From assembly GCA_001953215.1 (NCBI GenBank), contig CP019169.1, positions 2,976,001-3,040,000 of the forward strand: a stretch of 64,000 bases of DNA, read 5' to 3'. The notes under the pieces are model-generated. The model was not told the DNA's origin and did not search any database. It was given only the letters and a program-made list of their open reading frames with translations. Shown here in pieces: positions 50,438-58,800 of the stretch (the stretch's first letter is position 1; every line of letters begins with the position of its first letter). The position numbers were made by a program, and so were the translations under genes. The stretch comes from Betaproteobacteria bacterium GR16-43. Its GTDB lineage: Bacteria; Pseudomonadota; Gammaproteobacteria; Burkholderiales; Usitatibacteraceae.

Positions 50438-53400
50438 TGGTCGTCGTGCCGTTCATCAGCCAGATGGCCAGGCTGCCGTCGACGTTCTCCCAGATGATGT
50501 CGGCCTTCCCGTCGCCATTCACGTCGGCGAGGCGCTTCACCGTCCAGCCGCCACCCGCATTCAGGATCTGGGTGGTCGCCGTCGGCGTGATGCCGTTCAT
50601 CAGGTAGATCGCGACACGGCCATCGGTGTGTTCGAACACGAGGTCGGACTTGCCGTCGCCGTCGAAGTCGCCCACGCGGGTGACCGCCCAGCCCGTCGCG
50701 GCGCCGAGCAGCTCGGTGCCAGACGTCATCGTCGTGCCGTTCATCAGCCACACGGCGGTGCGGCCATCGGCGTTGTGCCAGACGATGTCCGCCTTGCCGT
50801 CGCCGTTGAGGTCGGCCGTGTGCGTCGCGGTCCAACCCGTGCCTGCATTGAGGATCTGCACCGTTGCCGTGGGCGTGAGGCCGTTCATCAGGTAGATGGC
50901 CGCGCGTCCGTCCGTGTGCTGGAAGAACAGATCCTTCTTGCCGTCGCCGTCGAAGTCCGCCACGAGCGTGACGCTCCAGCCCGTACCGGCGCCGAGGATC
51001 GTCGCACCCGAGGTCACCGTGCTGCCGTTCATCAGGTACGCGGCAACCGTGCCGTCGGCGTTCTGGAACACGATGTCGGACTTGCCGTCACCATCCAGGT
51101 CGCCTGCACCGGCCACGCTCCAGCCGCCGCCCGCAGGCAGCAGGTTGGTCTTCGTGGTGGCGGTGGTGCCATCCATCAGGTACACGGTCACACGACCATC
51201 CGGGTTGGCCCACACGAGGTCGGCCTTGCCATCCCCATTCAGGTCGGCGATCTGCGCCACGGCCCAGTTCGTGCCCGCCGGGAAGATCTCGGCAGACGAC
51301 GCGATCGTGAGGCCATTCATCAGCCAGATCGCGCCACGGCCATCGGCGTTGCGGAACAGCAGGTCGCCCTTGCCGTTGCCGTCGAAGTCACCCTTCACGA
51401 AAGCGGGCGCCGTCGGCGTCGCGCTGTTCGAGGGCATCGACGGCGGGCTGGTGCCGATCGCGTTGATCGCGCGAGCCGTACACGTCACCGCGGCGCCGTT
51501 CGGAAGCGGCGACACCACGATGGGCGAGGACGGGCCGGCGACGGTCACCGCACCGCACGTGGCGCTGTAGCCCGTGATGGCGCTCAGGCCGTCGTAGGCG
51601 GGCGGCGTGAACGAGACCGACACCTGGCCGTTGCCGGCCGTCGCCGTGCCGATGATCGGCGAATCCGGCGCGCTGAAGGCGGTGAAGGTCGCGCTGACCG
51701 TGCGCGGCTGCGAGAGGTTGTTGATGAAGCAGACCACGCCCAGCACGCCATCGCAGCCGGAGATGTTGCTCACTGCCGAGTTGACGGCCGGCGAGAAGCT
51801 CACCGTGAAGCTGCTGCCACTGGTGAAGTCCGCCACGCAGTTGTTGGCGCAGTTGAGGCCGGCGACCGAGGAGGTGATCGTCCCCGTCCCGGTGCCCGTC
51901 GCGGTGGCCGTCAGCGCCGTGGTGTTCGCGGCGAGTGCGACGGCGCGTTGCGCGTTCAGGAAGCCGTAGCCGGAGAGCGGCGAGTAGCCCGTGCCGATCT
52001 TGTTCCGGAAGACGCCCGAGAACGCGGTGCCGTCCTGCATCGTGCCCGTCACCGTGACGCCGCCCGGGCTGATCGTGCCCTGCGGAATCGCGACGTTGGC
52101 GCCGAACAGGTCCGCCGAGTTGCCGATCTGCGGGCCGAACGTCGCGAGGGAGTGGATGAGTGTCGTCCCGTCGACAACCTCGATGGCGAAGATGTTGAGC
52201 TCGTCGCGATCGACGTTGAACGCGAACGACTTGCCGTTCGTGAACGTGCCGTTGCCGAGGTTGATCGTCAGCGTGAACGACTCGCCCGCGACCGCCGGAG
52301 CCGGAGCCGTCGGGCCGTTGACCGTGGTGATGTCACCCGGGACCAGGCCCACCAGCGTGCCCAGCGTGAACGGCAGTCCGCTCGAGGCGATGGCGCGTGT
52401 GTCGAACACCATGCCCGGCGCCACGCCGACTGTGTTGTTGCCGCCGGTCGTGTTGCCGTTCGTGCCGTTCAGCGTGATCGAGGCAACCGCTCCGGCGCCG
52501 GAGTAGCTCACCTTGAACACGTTCGGATCGATCAGCGGCAGGGTCGACGTCGTTGCGCTGGAGTTGGTGTAGTCCGCATCCAGCGTGATGGTGAGCGTGC
52601 CGCCGTTGGTCTTGATCACGGCCTCGGCGTGGTTCGGGTCGAGGTCGTTCGGGATCGCGCTGTTGATGAGGATGTTCTTCATCTGCGCGACGGTGAGCGA
52701 GCCCGGGCCGCCCTTGGCCTGGAGCACGAGGGCTGCGATGGCCGCCGCATTGGGCGCTGCCGCGCTGGTGCCGAAGAAGTTCGGGAAGATCCCCGCCGTC
52801 GGTCCAGGACCTTCGAAGTCGCCCTGCGAATCACCCGAGAAGAACGTGGTGTTGCCGCCGTCCATCGCGGTGATCACGGGTTGCTGGCGAATTTCCGGCG
52901 TCACCAGGCGATTGCCCGCGGCGTCGAAGAGGATCGTCACCGGCCCCGGCGAGGTGAAGTTCTCCGGGATGTACGGACGGAACGCGCTCAGCGCCGCGAC
53001 GCCATGGCCGTTGGCCGTGCTGTTGTGGCCGTAGGTCACGGGGTACTGGTAGCTGATGTACTCATCGGGGCGGACCGAAGAGTTGTTGTCGAAGAGCACG
53101 TACTTCAGCCGGTTGGCGGTGCTGCCGGCGGAGCGCGCAATGACCATCTGCACCGTGCTCTGGCCGGCGGGGAAGGGGATCGAAGAGGCGAAGACGAAGG
53201 GTTCGTTGACGATGAATGCATTGGCAAGCGAGGAACTGATGAAAGCGCCCGTATCGGGACGGAACCACAGCACGTTGTATTCCGTCGTGATGCCCTGGCT
53301 GCTGTTCTCGAACGCGGTGACGGAGAAGTCCCCCGTCGTGCTGTTGAAGGCGGTGAGGCGGACCGTATAGGTGCCGGTGACGGACGGCGTGAAGAAGATC

Positions 53401-54812
53401 GTCTCGTCGGTGCCCGTATCCACGGGGGCGACCACGACGGCGTTGCTCGGATTGAGGATGGACACGATCGCGTCGTAGGCGCTGCCGTTGATGGCAGTGA
53501 CGACGATGCGCGTCGGCAGGCCGCCGGTCAGCGTGACCGGGACATCCAGCGTGGCCGGCGTGCCGGTAAACGTCGAGCTCGTCGTGAAGACCTGCGTACC
53601 GGGAACGATGAGGTCGAAGGGATCGTCCCACTGGAGGACCACGCGGGCATTGTTCGTGTTGCTGGTCGCTCCGCCAGTGCGGCGGATCGTTTGCGCGATG
53701 TCCTGCCCGCCGTCGGTGCGGAAGTTGTGGAAGCCACCCGCGAACAGGGCCGGGTTCACGCCCGTGAGGTTGATGTTGCTGCCCGCGGTCGGCGTGCCGA
53801 CCGGGTTCACGAAGTTGAAGTTCGCCGCGTAGGCTCCGGAAGAGGCGCGGTTGCCGGCGGAGGAGAAGTAGTGCGTGCCGGTGGAGGTCACGTCGTTCAC
53901 GGCCTGCGCGACGATGCCGTCAGAGAACATGTTTTCCGTGAGGAAGATCACGTCATCGACGATGATGTCGGCCTTGAAGCCCGGGACGATGCGCGGCGCG
54001 CCCGGGAAAGCGGCGAGCGAGCGGATGTTGTCGGCGAACTGGAGCTGGCTGCTGCCGGCCGTGGCGAAGCCCAGCCGCGCCTTCGGGGCGATGTCGTGCA
54101 CCAACTGCGTCATGGCGCGACCTTCGTCCGTTCCCTGCGTGGCACGTTCCTGGATGATCACGACGTCCTGCAGGTTGCCCAACGGATTGCCGGCGCCGGG
54201 CAGGTCGCCCGAGGCCACGTCGTTCGGAGCCTTGATGGGGTTTGTGGAGAAGTTGAACGTGTCGGACATGACACCGACCGTGATGCCCGTGCCGTCGAAG
54301 CCGGGGCCCGCGATCTGGTCGACGCGGTGCTGCACGACGCCCTGCTGCGTGACGAGGCCGACGTTCATCTCCGGCTGAATCTGCAGCATCACGGAGTTGA
54401 CGCCGCGCGCCCCGGCCACTGCGGCAACGCTGCCGATCTCCAGCCAGCCATCGATCACACCGTGGCGGTAGCGGTCCGATGTGCCGACAATCTCGAACCC
54501 CTTGGACTGGCCGAGCGACTGCACGACCTGCGCGAGCGTCTTGTCGCCAGTCAGGTAGAGCATGACGCGGAAGCGCCCCGTCGAATCCATGACGGCGTCT
54601 TCACGATAGGAGGCCGCCTGGGCGGAGATCTCCGCGCGGTTGGCTGTCTGGGGAATGGCCCCTGTGGTCTGGAGGTAGTCCTCATATATGGCGCCGAGGC
54701 CGGCGCCGAGGTTCTTCGGCACGCTGCCAGCTTGAGCGATGGGAACAAAAAGCGAAATGAAACAGGCAAATACAACGGCGGAACGCAGCGCGCGTGAAAG
54801 AATCGTATTCAA
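50376..54812 (-). CDS. Subtilisin-like (S8) secreted peptidase, Glu in place of His, with seven-blade FG-GAP propeller
   Basis: 1478 residues. TTG start, supported by GGGGAG 8 nt upstream and by the signal peptide (MNTILSRALRSAVVFACFIS to AQA). Subtilase core about 170-700: Asp184 in TVGVMSDTFN; TDEGRAMTQLVHDIAP, where Glu230 stands at the usual HGT histidine; oxyanion Asn in YFSSAGN; Ser683 in FFGTSAAAPNAAAIA. A prepeptidase-like beta domain (TGTYTVRLTAFNSTTGDFSV) is inserted near 480. Later parts include a proprotein-convertase-like beta region, a GTGTITSSVAGLNCANNC-type segment and an FN3 domain. Residues 1142-1478 are the FG-GAP block. Whether it is an active protease is open; the Glu-Ser-Asp set resembles sedolisins. 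Confidence 0.86.
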   Translation of the reverse strand: MNTILSRALRSAVVFACFISLFVPIAQAGSVPKNLGAGLGAIYEDYLQTTGAIPQTANRAEISAQAASYREDAVMDSTGRFRVMLYLTGDKTLAQVVQSLGQSKGFEIVGTSDRYRHGVIDGWLEIGSVAAVAGARGVNSVMLQIQPEMNVGLVTQQGVVQHRVDQIAGPGFDGTGITVGVMSDTFNFSTNPIKAPNDVASGDLPGAGNPLGNLQDVVIIQERATQGTDEGRAMTQLVHDIAPKARLGFATAGSSQLQFADNIRSLAAFPGAPRIVPGFKADIIVDDVIFLTENMFSDGIVAQAVNDVTSTGTHYFSSAGNRASSGAYAANFNFVNPVGTPTAGSNINLTGVNPALFAGGFHNFRTDGGQDIAQTIRRTGGATSNTNNARVVLQWDDPFDLIVPGTQVFTTSSTFTGTPATLDVPVTLTGGLPTRIVVTAINGSAYDAIVSILNPSNAVVVAPVDTGTDETIFFTPSVTGTYTVRLTAFNSTTGDFSVTAFENSSQGITTEYNVLWFRPDTGAFISSSLANAFIVNEPFVFASSIPFPAGQSTVQMVIARSAGSTANRLKYVLFDNNSSVRPDEYISYQYPVTYGHNSTANGHGVAALSAFRPYIPENFTSPGPVTILFDAAGNRLVTPEIRQQPVITAMDGGNTTFFSGDSQGDFEGPGPTAGIFPNFFGTSAAAPNAAAIAALVLQAKGGPGSLTVAQMKNILINSAIPNDLDPNHAEAVIKTNGGTLTITLDADYTNSSATTSTLPLIDPNVFKVSYSGAGAVASITLNGTNGNTTGGNNTVGVAPGMVFDTRAIASSGLPFTLGTLVGLVPGDITTVNGPTAPAPAVAGESFTLTINLGNGTFTNGKSFAFNVDRDELNIFAIEVVDGTTLIHSLATFGPQIGNSADLFGANVAIPQGTISPGGVTVTGTMQDGTAFSGVFRNKIGTGYSPLSGYGFLNAQRAVALAANTTALTATATGTGTGTITSSVAGLNCANNCVADFTSGSSFTVSFSPAVNSAVSNISGCDGVLGVVCFINNLSQPRTVSATFTAFSAPDSPIIGTATAGNGQVSVSFTPPAYDGLSAITGYSATCGAVTVAGPSSPIVVSPLPNGAAVTCTARAINAIGTSPPSMPSNSATPTAPAFVKGDFDGNGKGDLLFRNADGRGAIWLMNGLTIASSAEIFPAGTNWAVAQIADLNGDGKADLVWANPDGRVTVYLMDGTTATTKTNLLPAGGGWSVAGAGDLDGDGKSDIVFQNADGTVAAYLMNGSTVTSGATILGAGTGWSVTLVADFDGDGKKDLFFQHTDGRAAIYLMNGLTPTATVQILNAGTGWTATHTADLNGDGKADIVWHNADGRTAVWLMNGTTMTSGTELLGAATGWAVTRVGDFDGDGKSDLVFEHTDGRVAIYLMNGITPTATTQILNAGGGWTVKRLADVNGDGKADIIWENVDGSLAIWLMNGTTTTSGAGVLGPGTGWAVSPVSQ
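50379..51389 (-). repeat. FG-GAP propeller block 7 (7 x 48 residues)
   Basis: 1011 nt, seven units from DFDGNGKGDLLFRNADGR to GWAVSPVSQ; near copy of block 6. Confidence 0.92.
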
Positions 54813-55054
54813 GGTTAAAACTCCCCTGGACAGATTTGCAGGAGCGACTCGGTCTGTTGGACTGGCCGCCGTTGTGGGTTTCTCCCGGTCCGGGAGAAGC
54901 TGGTCACGTTACCAGAATTTGCACGGGTCGCAACCCGTTAGGGGTGCCTACAGGGTGGCCTTCCGCCGATCAATGTGCTGGGGACGCGTCGCGCTCCTTT
55001 GCAAGCGTTAGTCAACTGCCAAGGAGTGTTTCATCAGGCCAGAGGGCGAGCGCG
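54813..55054 (-). other. 242-nt intergenic leader of the subtilase gene with hairpins
   Basis: No gene seen. TTCTCCC-GGTCC-GGGAGAA at 54880-54898 and ACGGGT-CGCA-ACCCGT within about 54926-54945 could fold in the mRNA leader of the subtilase gene. The Shine-Dalgarno GGGGAG is at 54826-54821. No sigma-70 promoter with good spacing was found. The length and structure leave room for a regulatory leader, but no known riboswitch core was matched. Confidence 0.4.
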
Positions 55055-58000
55055 CTACATCCAGAACGCCGCAATGAGCTTCACGACATGACCCGGAAAC
55101 GTAAGCACCGGCGGCAACTGCGAGTTCGGAGCCCGCCGGTACAAGACGATCGCTCCCAGTTCAGTTGGCGCCTTGTTCGGATTTGCGATGAATGCCTCTC
55201 CGATAGCCGACACGTCTCCGATCAGGGCGTTCGGGCCGAAATCGAGCGAGTCAACGGGCAATGACCCGAGACGATAGGTCGCGCTATTGGCGCTACGGTC
55301 AATGAACAGCGTTTCGTTCTCTGCACCCGAAAAGCTCTGCACGACTTCCGTTCCGATCAATTTCTTTTGGGGGTTGTCGTCGTAGTCGTCTGGCATGATT
55401 GGCGCGCCATACGTCGGGACCGTGCAATTCAGGTGATCATCGGGCGGGGCGCCGGAGTAGGTGTCGGTCCGCGTTCCGATGAGATTGTGTCGCACGTGCG
55501 CTGGATCGGGATTGTACTTATCCTCGCTGATAACCTGGGTGCCGTCCGAGAGTCGGCTTGTGTACCGTGCGTAGCTGTGCGTGGTCTTCTCGTTGACGGA
55601 GTTGCTTTCAAAGACCTGTTTGTATGGGCAGCCGTCCCCTTCGGTGTAACTGCGCCCTCCACCGCCGAAGCGGCTGTCATCCGTGTATTCGGAGTACTCC
55701 TGCCGTGACCAATAGCGTGGTTCTTCGTCGACATACCCGATCCAGCTCCTGGGCAGCTCGGTGGTGAATTGGCCAGTCTTCGAAACAGTGCAGAACTGCG
55801 TCAGACTTGGTGTGCAGGGGCCTGTACTGCTTGCGTTTGCCACGTTTCCAGGTGTGGGGATCGAAACCCACGACAGCGAGGGCGACGAGCCGAGGGTGAC
55901 CTTGAGTTCGTCGTTCGACATCGTGCTCTCCGTTGGCCTCGACCAGAAGCCCTTGACGCTGAGCCCGTCGGGTGAGATTACCAGTTCACCCGTGCGGAAT
56001 GCGCTGTATGACTTCTGGGCGCCTACCGGTAGTGGTGGAAGCGTGATCGAGCCGTTTCCTGTGAGCGCCCCATTCTTGGAGCTACCCCATCTCATGAAGG
56101 GCTGGATGCTCTGCAGGTCGACGTCAAACGTGTAGATCGTCCCATCGTCGGTCTTTGCCCTCCATGCTGCGTCCGAGTCGCCACTGAATCGCATTTGGCC
56201 GATCCCTAAGGCATCTCGCAAGTAAGTCAGGGCGCGCTCCGACCCTCGGTAGAACGAGATTCCCGCCGTCTCATAGCCCGGGTAAAAACCCTTCGAGTAG
56301 ATCACCTGGGGAGTTCGCGCGACCCGACCCAATGGTTGGATTCGGTCGGTCTTTTTCAGCACCTCGTACAACGGGTCAAGATCGCCATAGGGCGGCTTCG
56401 GAATCGTGGGCGATGTGCCGCCCGGCGGTCCGCCGGGTCCACTCAAAATGCGCAGGCCGTGCTCGTCGATTTTCATCGAGACCCAGTTGTTCTGGTTGTC
56501 GAGGCCGGCGACGTAGAGCGCCGTCGGACGGCGCGCGTCAATCACCCGGCCGGCCACAGCCCCAACATACTCACTCCCAATGTTGATTCCACCTGCGGGC
56601 GACGGCTTCTCCTCGCCCATCTCGCCGCGGAAGACGAGCATGTACTGGCCGGGAATTTTCGCGTCGAGGGGGACGTTGAAAATGACTTCGAAGTCCACGT
56701 AGCCCCCGGCGGAGATCGGAGAGTTCGCTTGCAGGATCAGGGGAGTGCCATCCGGTCTCAGAACCGGCTTGCGCTTTCGTTCTTCGCTCGTATCGTCGTA
56801 GTAGAGTTCGAAAGTCCCCTTGATATCCTCGTTGCCGAGATTCTTCACCCGGTACGTGTCTGGCTCACCGGGCACGCTTACCATGTCGATACGCGCCCGG
56901 AAGAAGTAGTCGATCAAACCCGCGGTGTACGCCGCCGCCTTGGGCAGCAGAATCGCGGCCTGGTCGTCGTAGTTGAAGCGGTTCATCGAGTAGCAGGGCA
57001 AGGGCGTTCCTCCCGTGCTCGCGCACTGGAGGTAGTCCGCCACGGAGCTTTCCGTCGTAATGCGCGCCGCGCGCGCCGTGGGTCCGTACGGTGGCACCTT
57101 CGCGTCAAGCAGCTTGCTCGTGAGGAAGACACGGTTGAAGCCGGGAATAGTGAGATCCGTCGCCGGCACGGACTCCGCGACGTAATCGTTGCGATCATGC
57201 GACGGCAGCGGGTAGTTGAGGATCCCGACAGTCCCGATGTTGGTCTTATCCGTCATGAAGGTGCGACTGGAGAAATTGGCCAATCCAAGGCCGTCACCGG
57301 CGCTCCAGAAATCCGAATACCGTGTCCGAGATACGGAAGGCCCTTCCGTCAGGGGGACAGGCGTCAGCGGGAATTTCGTCCCGTCAATCCGATAGCCCTC
57401 GGCAGAGCTTGTCCGTCCTTCGATGTATAGCTCGTAAAACCCTCCTGGGTGCGGCTCGTTACGCGTGTGCTGGGGTTGGGCCATGTCCTGAAGGAGATGG
57501 CTCGCATCCCCGAGAGATCGCAGAGCCGTTGCCCACCAAGCCTTGCGCAACTCTTCGGATCCGGCGTTCATCGCGTTGCTATCAGGGTCCTTTCCTGACA
57601 AGGCGTAGTACATCGCATTGCGAGCGTCGACGAGCGAGAACTTGTTGCCGCGAGACGTCGATGGCGTGACGCTTGCGTCGTCGAAGGCATGGTCGGTACC
57701 AATCGCCCAGTTGACTGCACTCTTTGCACCTGGCGTCGACGTCGCCGCGCTGTTGTTGTGCTGGGGGTCTAGGAAATGATTGAACACTCGGTCAATCGGC
57801 GGGTGGTCCTCTTGCGGGTTGCATTCGTCGGCGCGCCGGGTGTGCTGTAGCAGCGTGAAGACGTTGGCCCCTCCGCATCCCAGGACGGTCGTAAGGTCGT
57901 CCTCGCGAATTGCACCGGTGATGAACCAACTCGCCACGGAGCCGTCAATGATGCCCTCTCCAGCTCGCGCGCTCTCGAAACGCCGTTGAAGGCGTGTATA

Positions 58001-58216
58001 GCGACCGACGTTCGTCCCCTCGAAGTACATTGTTCCCAGAGTGTTCGCTTCGTTCAGCTGAAGCCCCAGTTCTGACGCAAGTGATCCATCAGTGAAGAGC
58101 TTCGACCGTTTGATGCCCTCCGTCGTTACGTATGCATGGGTGCGAAGTTCGTAGGCCAGTCCGTGCGTGTAGTACAGCATCGTGAGAACCGTGGCGAGCA
58201 GTGCTGTGCGTTTCAT
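55055..58216 (-). CDS. Secreted zinc-dependent phospholipase C/S1-P1-like protein with long C-terminal region
   Basis: 1053 residues from ATG 58216. Signal peptide MKRTALLATVLTMLYYTHGLA. About 22-420 has the pattern of the zinc phospholipase C/S1-P1 nuclease fold: ELRTHAYVT at the N-terminus, HPPIDRVFNHFLDPQHNN, WAIGTDHAFDD and SLGDASHLLQDMAQPQHTRN, whose His and Asp residues match a trinuclear zinc site. The rest, about 500-1053, is beta-rich with no domain I can name. It lacks the FG-GAP block. Overlaps the lipoprotein gene by 4 nt. By eye, base composition is less GC-rich than the propeller genes. Confidence 0.72.
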   Translation of the reverse strand: MKRTALLATVLTMLYYTHGLAYELRTHAYVTTEGIKRSKLFTDGSLASELGLQLNEANTLGTMYFEGTNVGRYTRLQRRFESARAGEGIIDGSVASWFITGAIREDDLTTVLGCGGANVFTLLQHTRRADECNPQEDHPPIDRVFNHFLDPQHNNSAATSTPGAKSAVNWAIGTDHAFDDASVTPSTSRGNKFSLVDARNAMYYALSGKDPDSNAMNAGSEELRKAWWATALRSLGDASHLLQDMAQPQHTRNEPHPGGFYELYIEGRTSSAEGYRIDGTKFPLTPVPLTEGPSVSRTRYSDFWSAGDGLGLANFSSRTFMTDKTNIGTVGILNYPLPSHDRNDYVAESVPATDLTIPGFNRVFLTSKLLDAKVPPYGPTARAARITTESSVADYLQCASTGGTPLPCYSMNRFNYDDQAAILLPKAAAYTAGLIDYFFRARIDMVSVPGEPDTYRVKNLGNEDIKGTFELYYDDTSEERKRKPVLRPDGTPLILQANSPISAGGYVDFEVIFNVPLDAKIPGQYMLVFRGEMGEEKPSPAGGINIGSEYVGAVAGRVIDARRPTALYVAGLDNQNNWVSMKIDEHGLRILSGPGGPPGGTSPTIPKPPYGDLDPLYEVLKKTDRIQPLGRVARTPQVIYSKGFYPGYETAGISFYRGSERALTYLRDALGIGQMRFSGDSDAAWRAKTDDGTIYTFDVDLQSIQPFMRWGSSKNGALTGNGSITLPPLPVGAQKSYSAFRTGELVISPDGLSVKGFWSRPTESTMSNDELKVTLGSSPSLSWVSIPTPGNVANASSTGPCTPSLTQFCTVSKTGQFTTELPRSWIGYVDEEPRYWSRQEYSEYTDDSRFGGGGRSYTEGDGCPYKQVFESNSVNEKTTHSYARYTSRLSDGTQVISEDKYNPDPAHVRHNLIGTRTDTYSGAPPDDHLNCTVPTYGAPIMPDDYDDNPQKKLIGTEVVQSFSGAENETLFIDRSANSATYRLGSLPVDSLDFGPNALIGDVSAIGEAFIANPNKAPTELGAIVLYRRAPNSQLPPVLTFPGHVVKLIAAFWM

Positions 58217-58800
58217 TTCTCGGACGCCTCCAGGGAGTCCAGGCTGCGGATCTTGCTGGTGAACGGATTTGGAGCACCAAATCGACGGTCGATCTTCAGC
58301 TTGGCGTGTTCCTCGTCCAACGCCTTGAACAACGGGAGGAGCTTTTCGCGGACCTCCCGGTACGGCCCGCACGTAAGCAGTGACGAATACTTGCTGAACG
58401 ACGCCGCGCGCGCTTCATCGGTGCCTACATAGCGTTTCATGCGCTTTCCTGTGACGGAATCCGGATCGAATTCGGCCTCAAGACCAGGGGCATAGGCCAT
58501 GATGATTCGGTCCGCATTCAGCGCAGTTCCTCTCGTGACCCGGTAGCGCCCTTGGTCATCGGTCTGAACGACCTCGAGATCCACGCATGACGAACGTGAG
58601 CCCACTAAGTCCGCCCCTTGAATTCGCGTGAACGCGATCACGAACGTGCCCTGCATCGGCTTGTTAGTAGTTGCATCAACGACCACACCCTCCAGTGGGC
58701 CACCCACGGTGGTCGCGCATCCGGCAACTCCAAACAGAGCGCTTGCGATGGCGCCCGTGGCAAACACTCGGCGACAGGCTTGATTGAATGTTGTTTTCAC
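58213..58800 (-). CDS. Lipoprotein with carboxypeptidase-regulatory-like domain
   Basis: 195 residues. GTG start overlapping the upstream TGA (58797-58800). Lipobox in SALFGVAGCAT, Cys28. Residues about 36-105 (GPLEGVVVDATTNKPMQGTF ... TDDQGRYRV) form a CarboxypepD_reg-like beta-sandwich. The C-terminus is charged and helical. Probably membrane-anchored partner of the two coupled proteins. Function unknown. Confidence 0.72.
   Translation of the reverse strand: MKTTFNQACRRVFATGAIASALFGVAGCATTVGGPLEGVVVDATTNKPMQGTFVIAFTRIQGADLVGSRSSCVDLEVVQTDDQGRYRVTRGTALNADRIIMAYAPGLEAEFDPDSVTGKRMKRYVGTDEARAASFSKYSSLLTCGPYREVREKLLPLFKALDEEHAKLKIDRRFGAPNPFTSKIRSLDSLEASEK

Noticed and set aside
29350-51389. 144-bp periodic DNA repeats that might suggest a CRISPR or satellite array
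   Set aside because: The period is the codon image of 48-residue protein blades in one open frame; units are diverged and there are no unique spacers.
31912-54812. Autotransporter beta-barrel or type IX secretion C-terminal domain on the propeller proteins
   Set aside because: The C-terminal ends are the last propeller blade itself; there is no barrel-like terminal Phe strand or Por-type domain.
54813-55054. A c-di-GMP or other known riboswitch in the subtilase leader
   Set aside because: Hairpins are present, but I could not match the conserved core of a riboswitch class on either strand.
58217-58372. N-terminal extension of the phospholipase-like protein to 58372
   Set aside because: The added residues overlap the lipoprotein gene, are unlike a signal peptide, and ATG 58216 gives a clean signal sequence and a 4-nt overlap. 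Likewise extensions of the nuclease gene to 50321 and of the diheme gene to 42321 were dropped.
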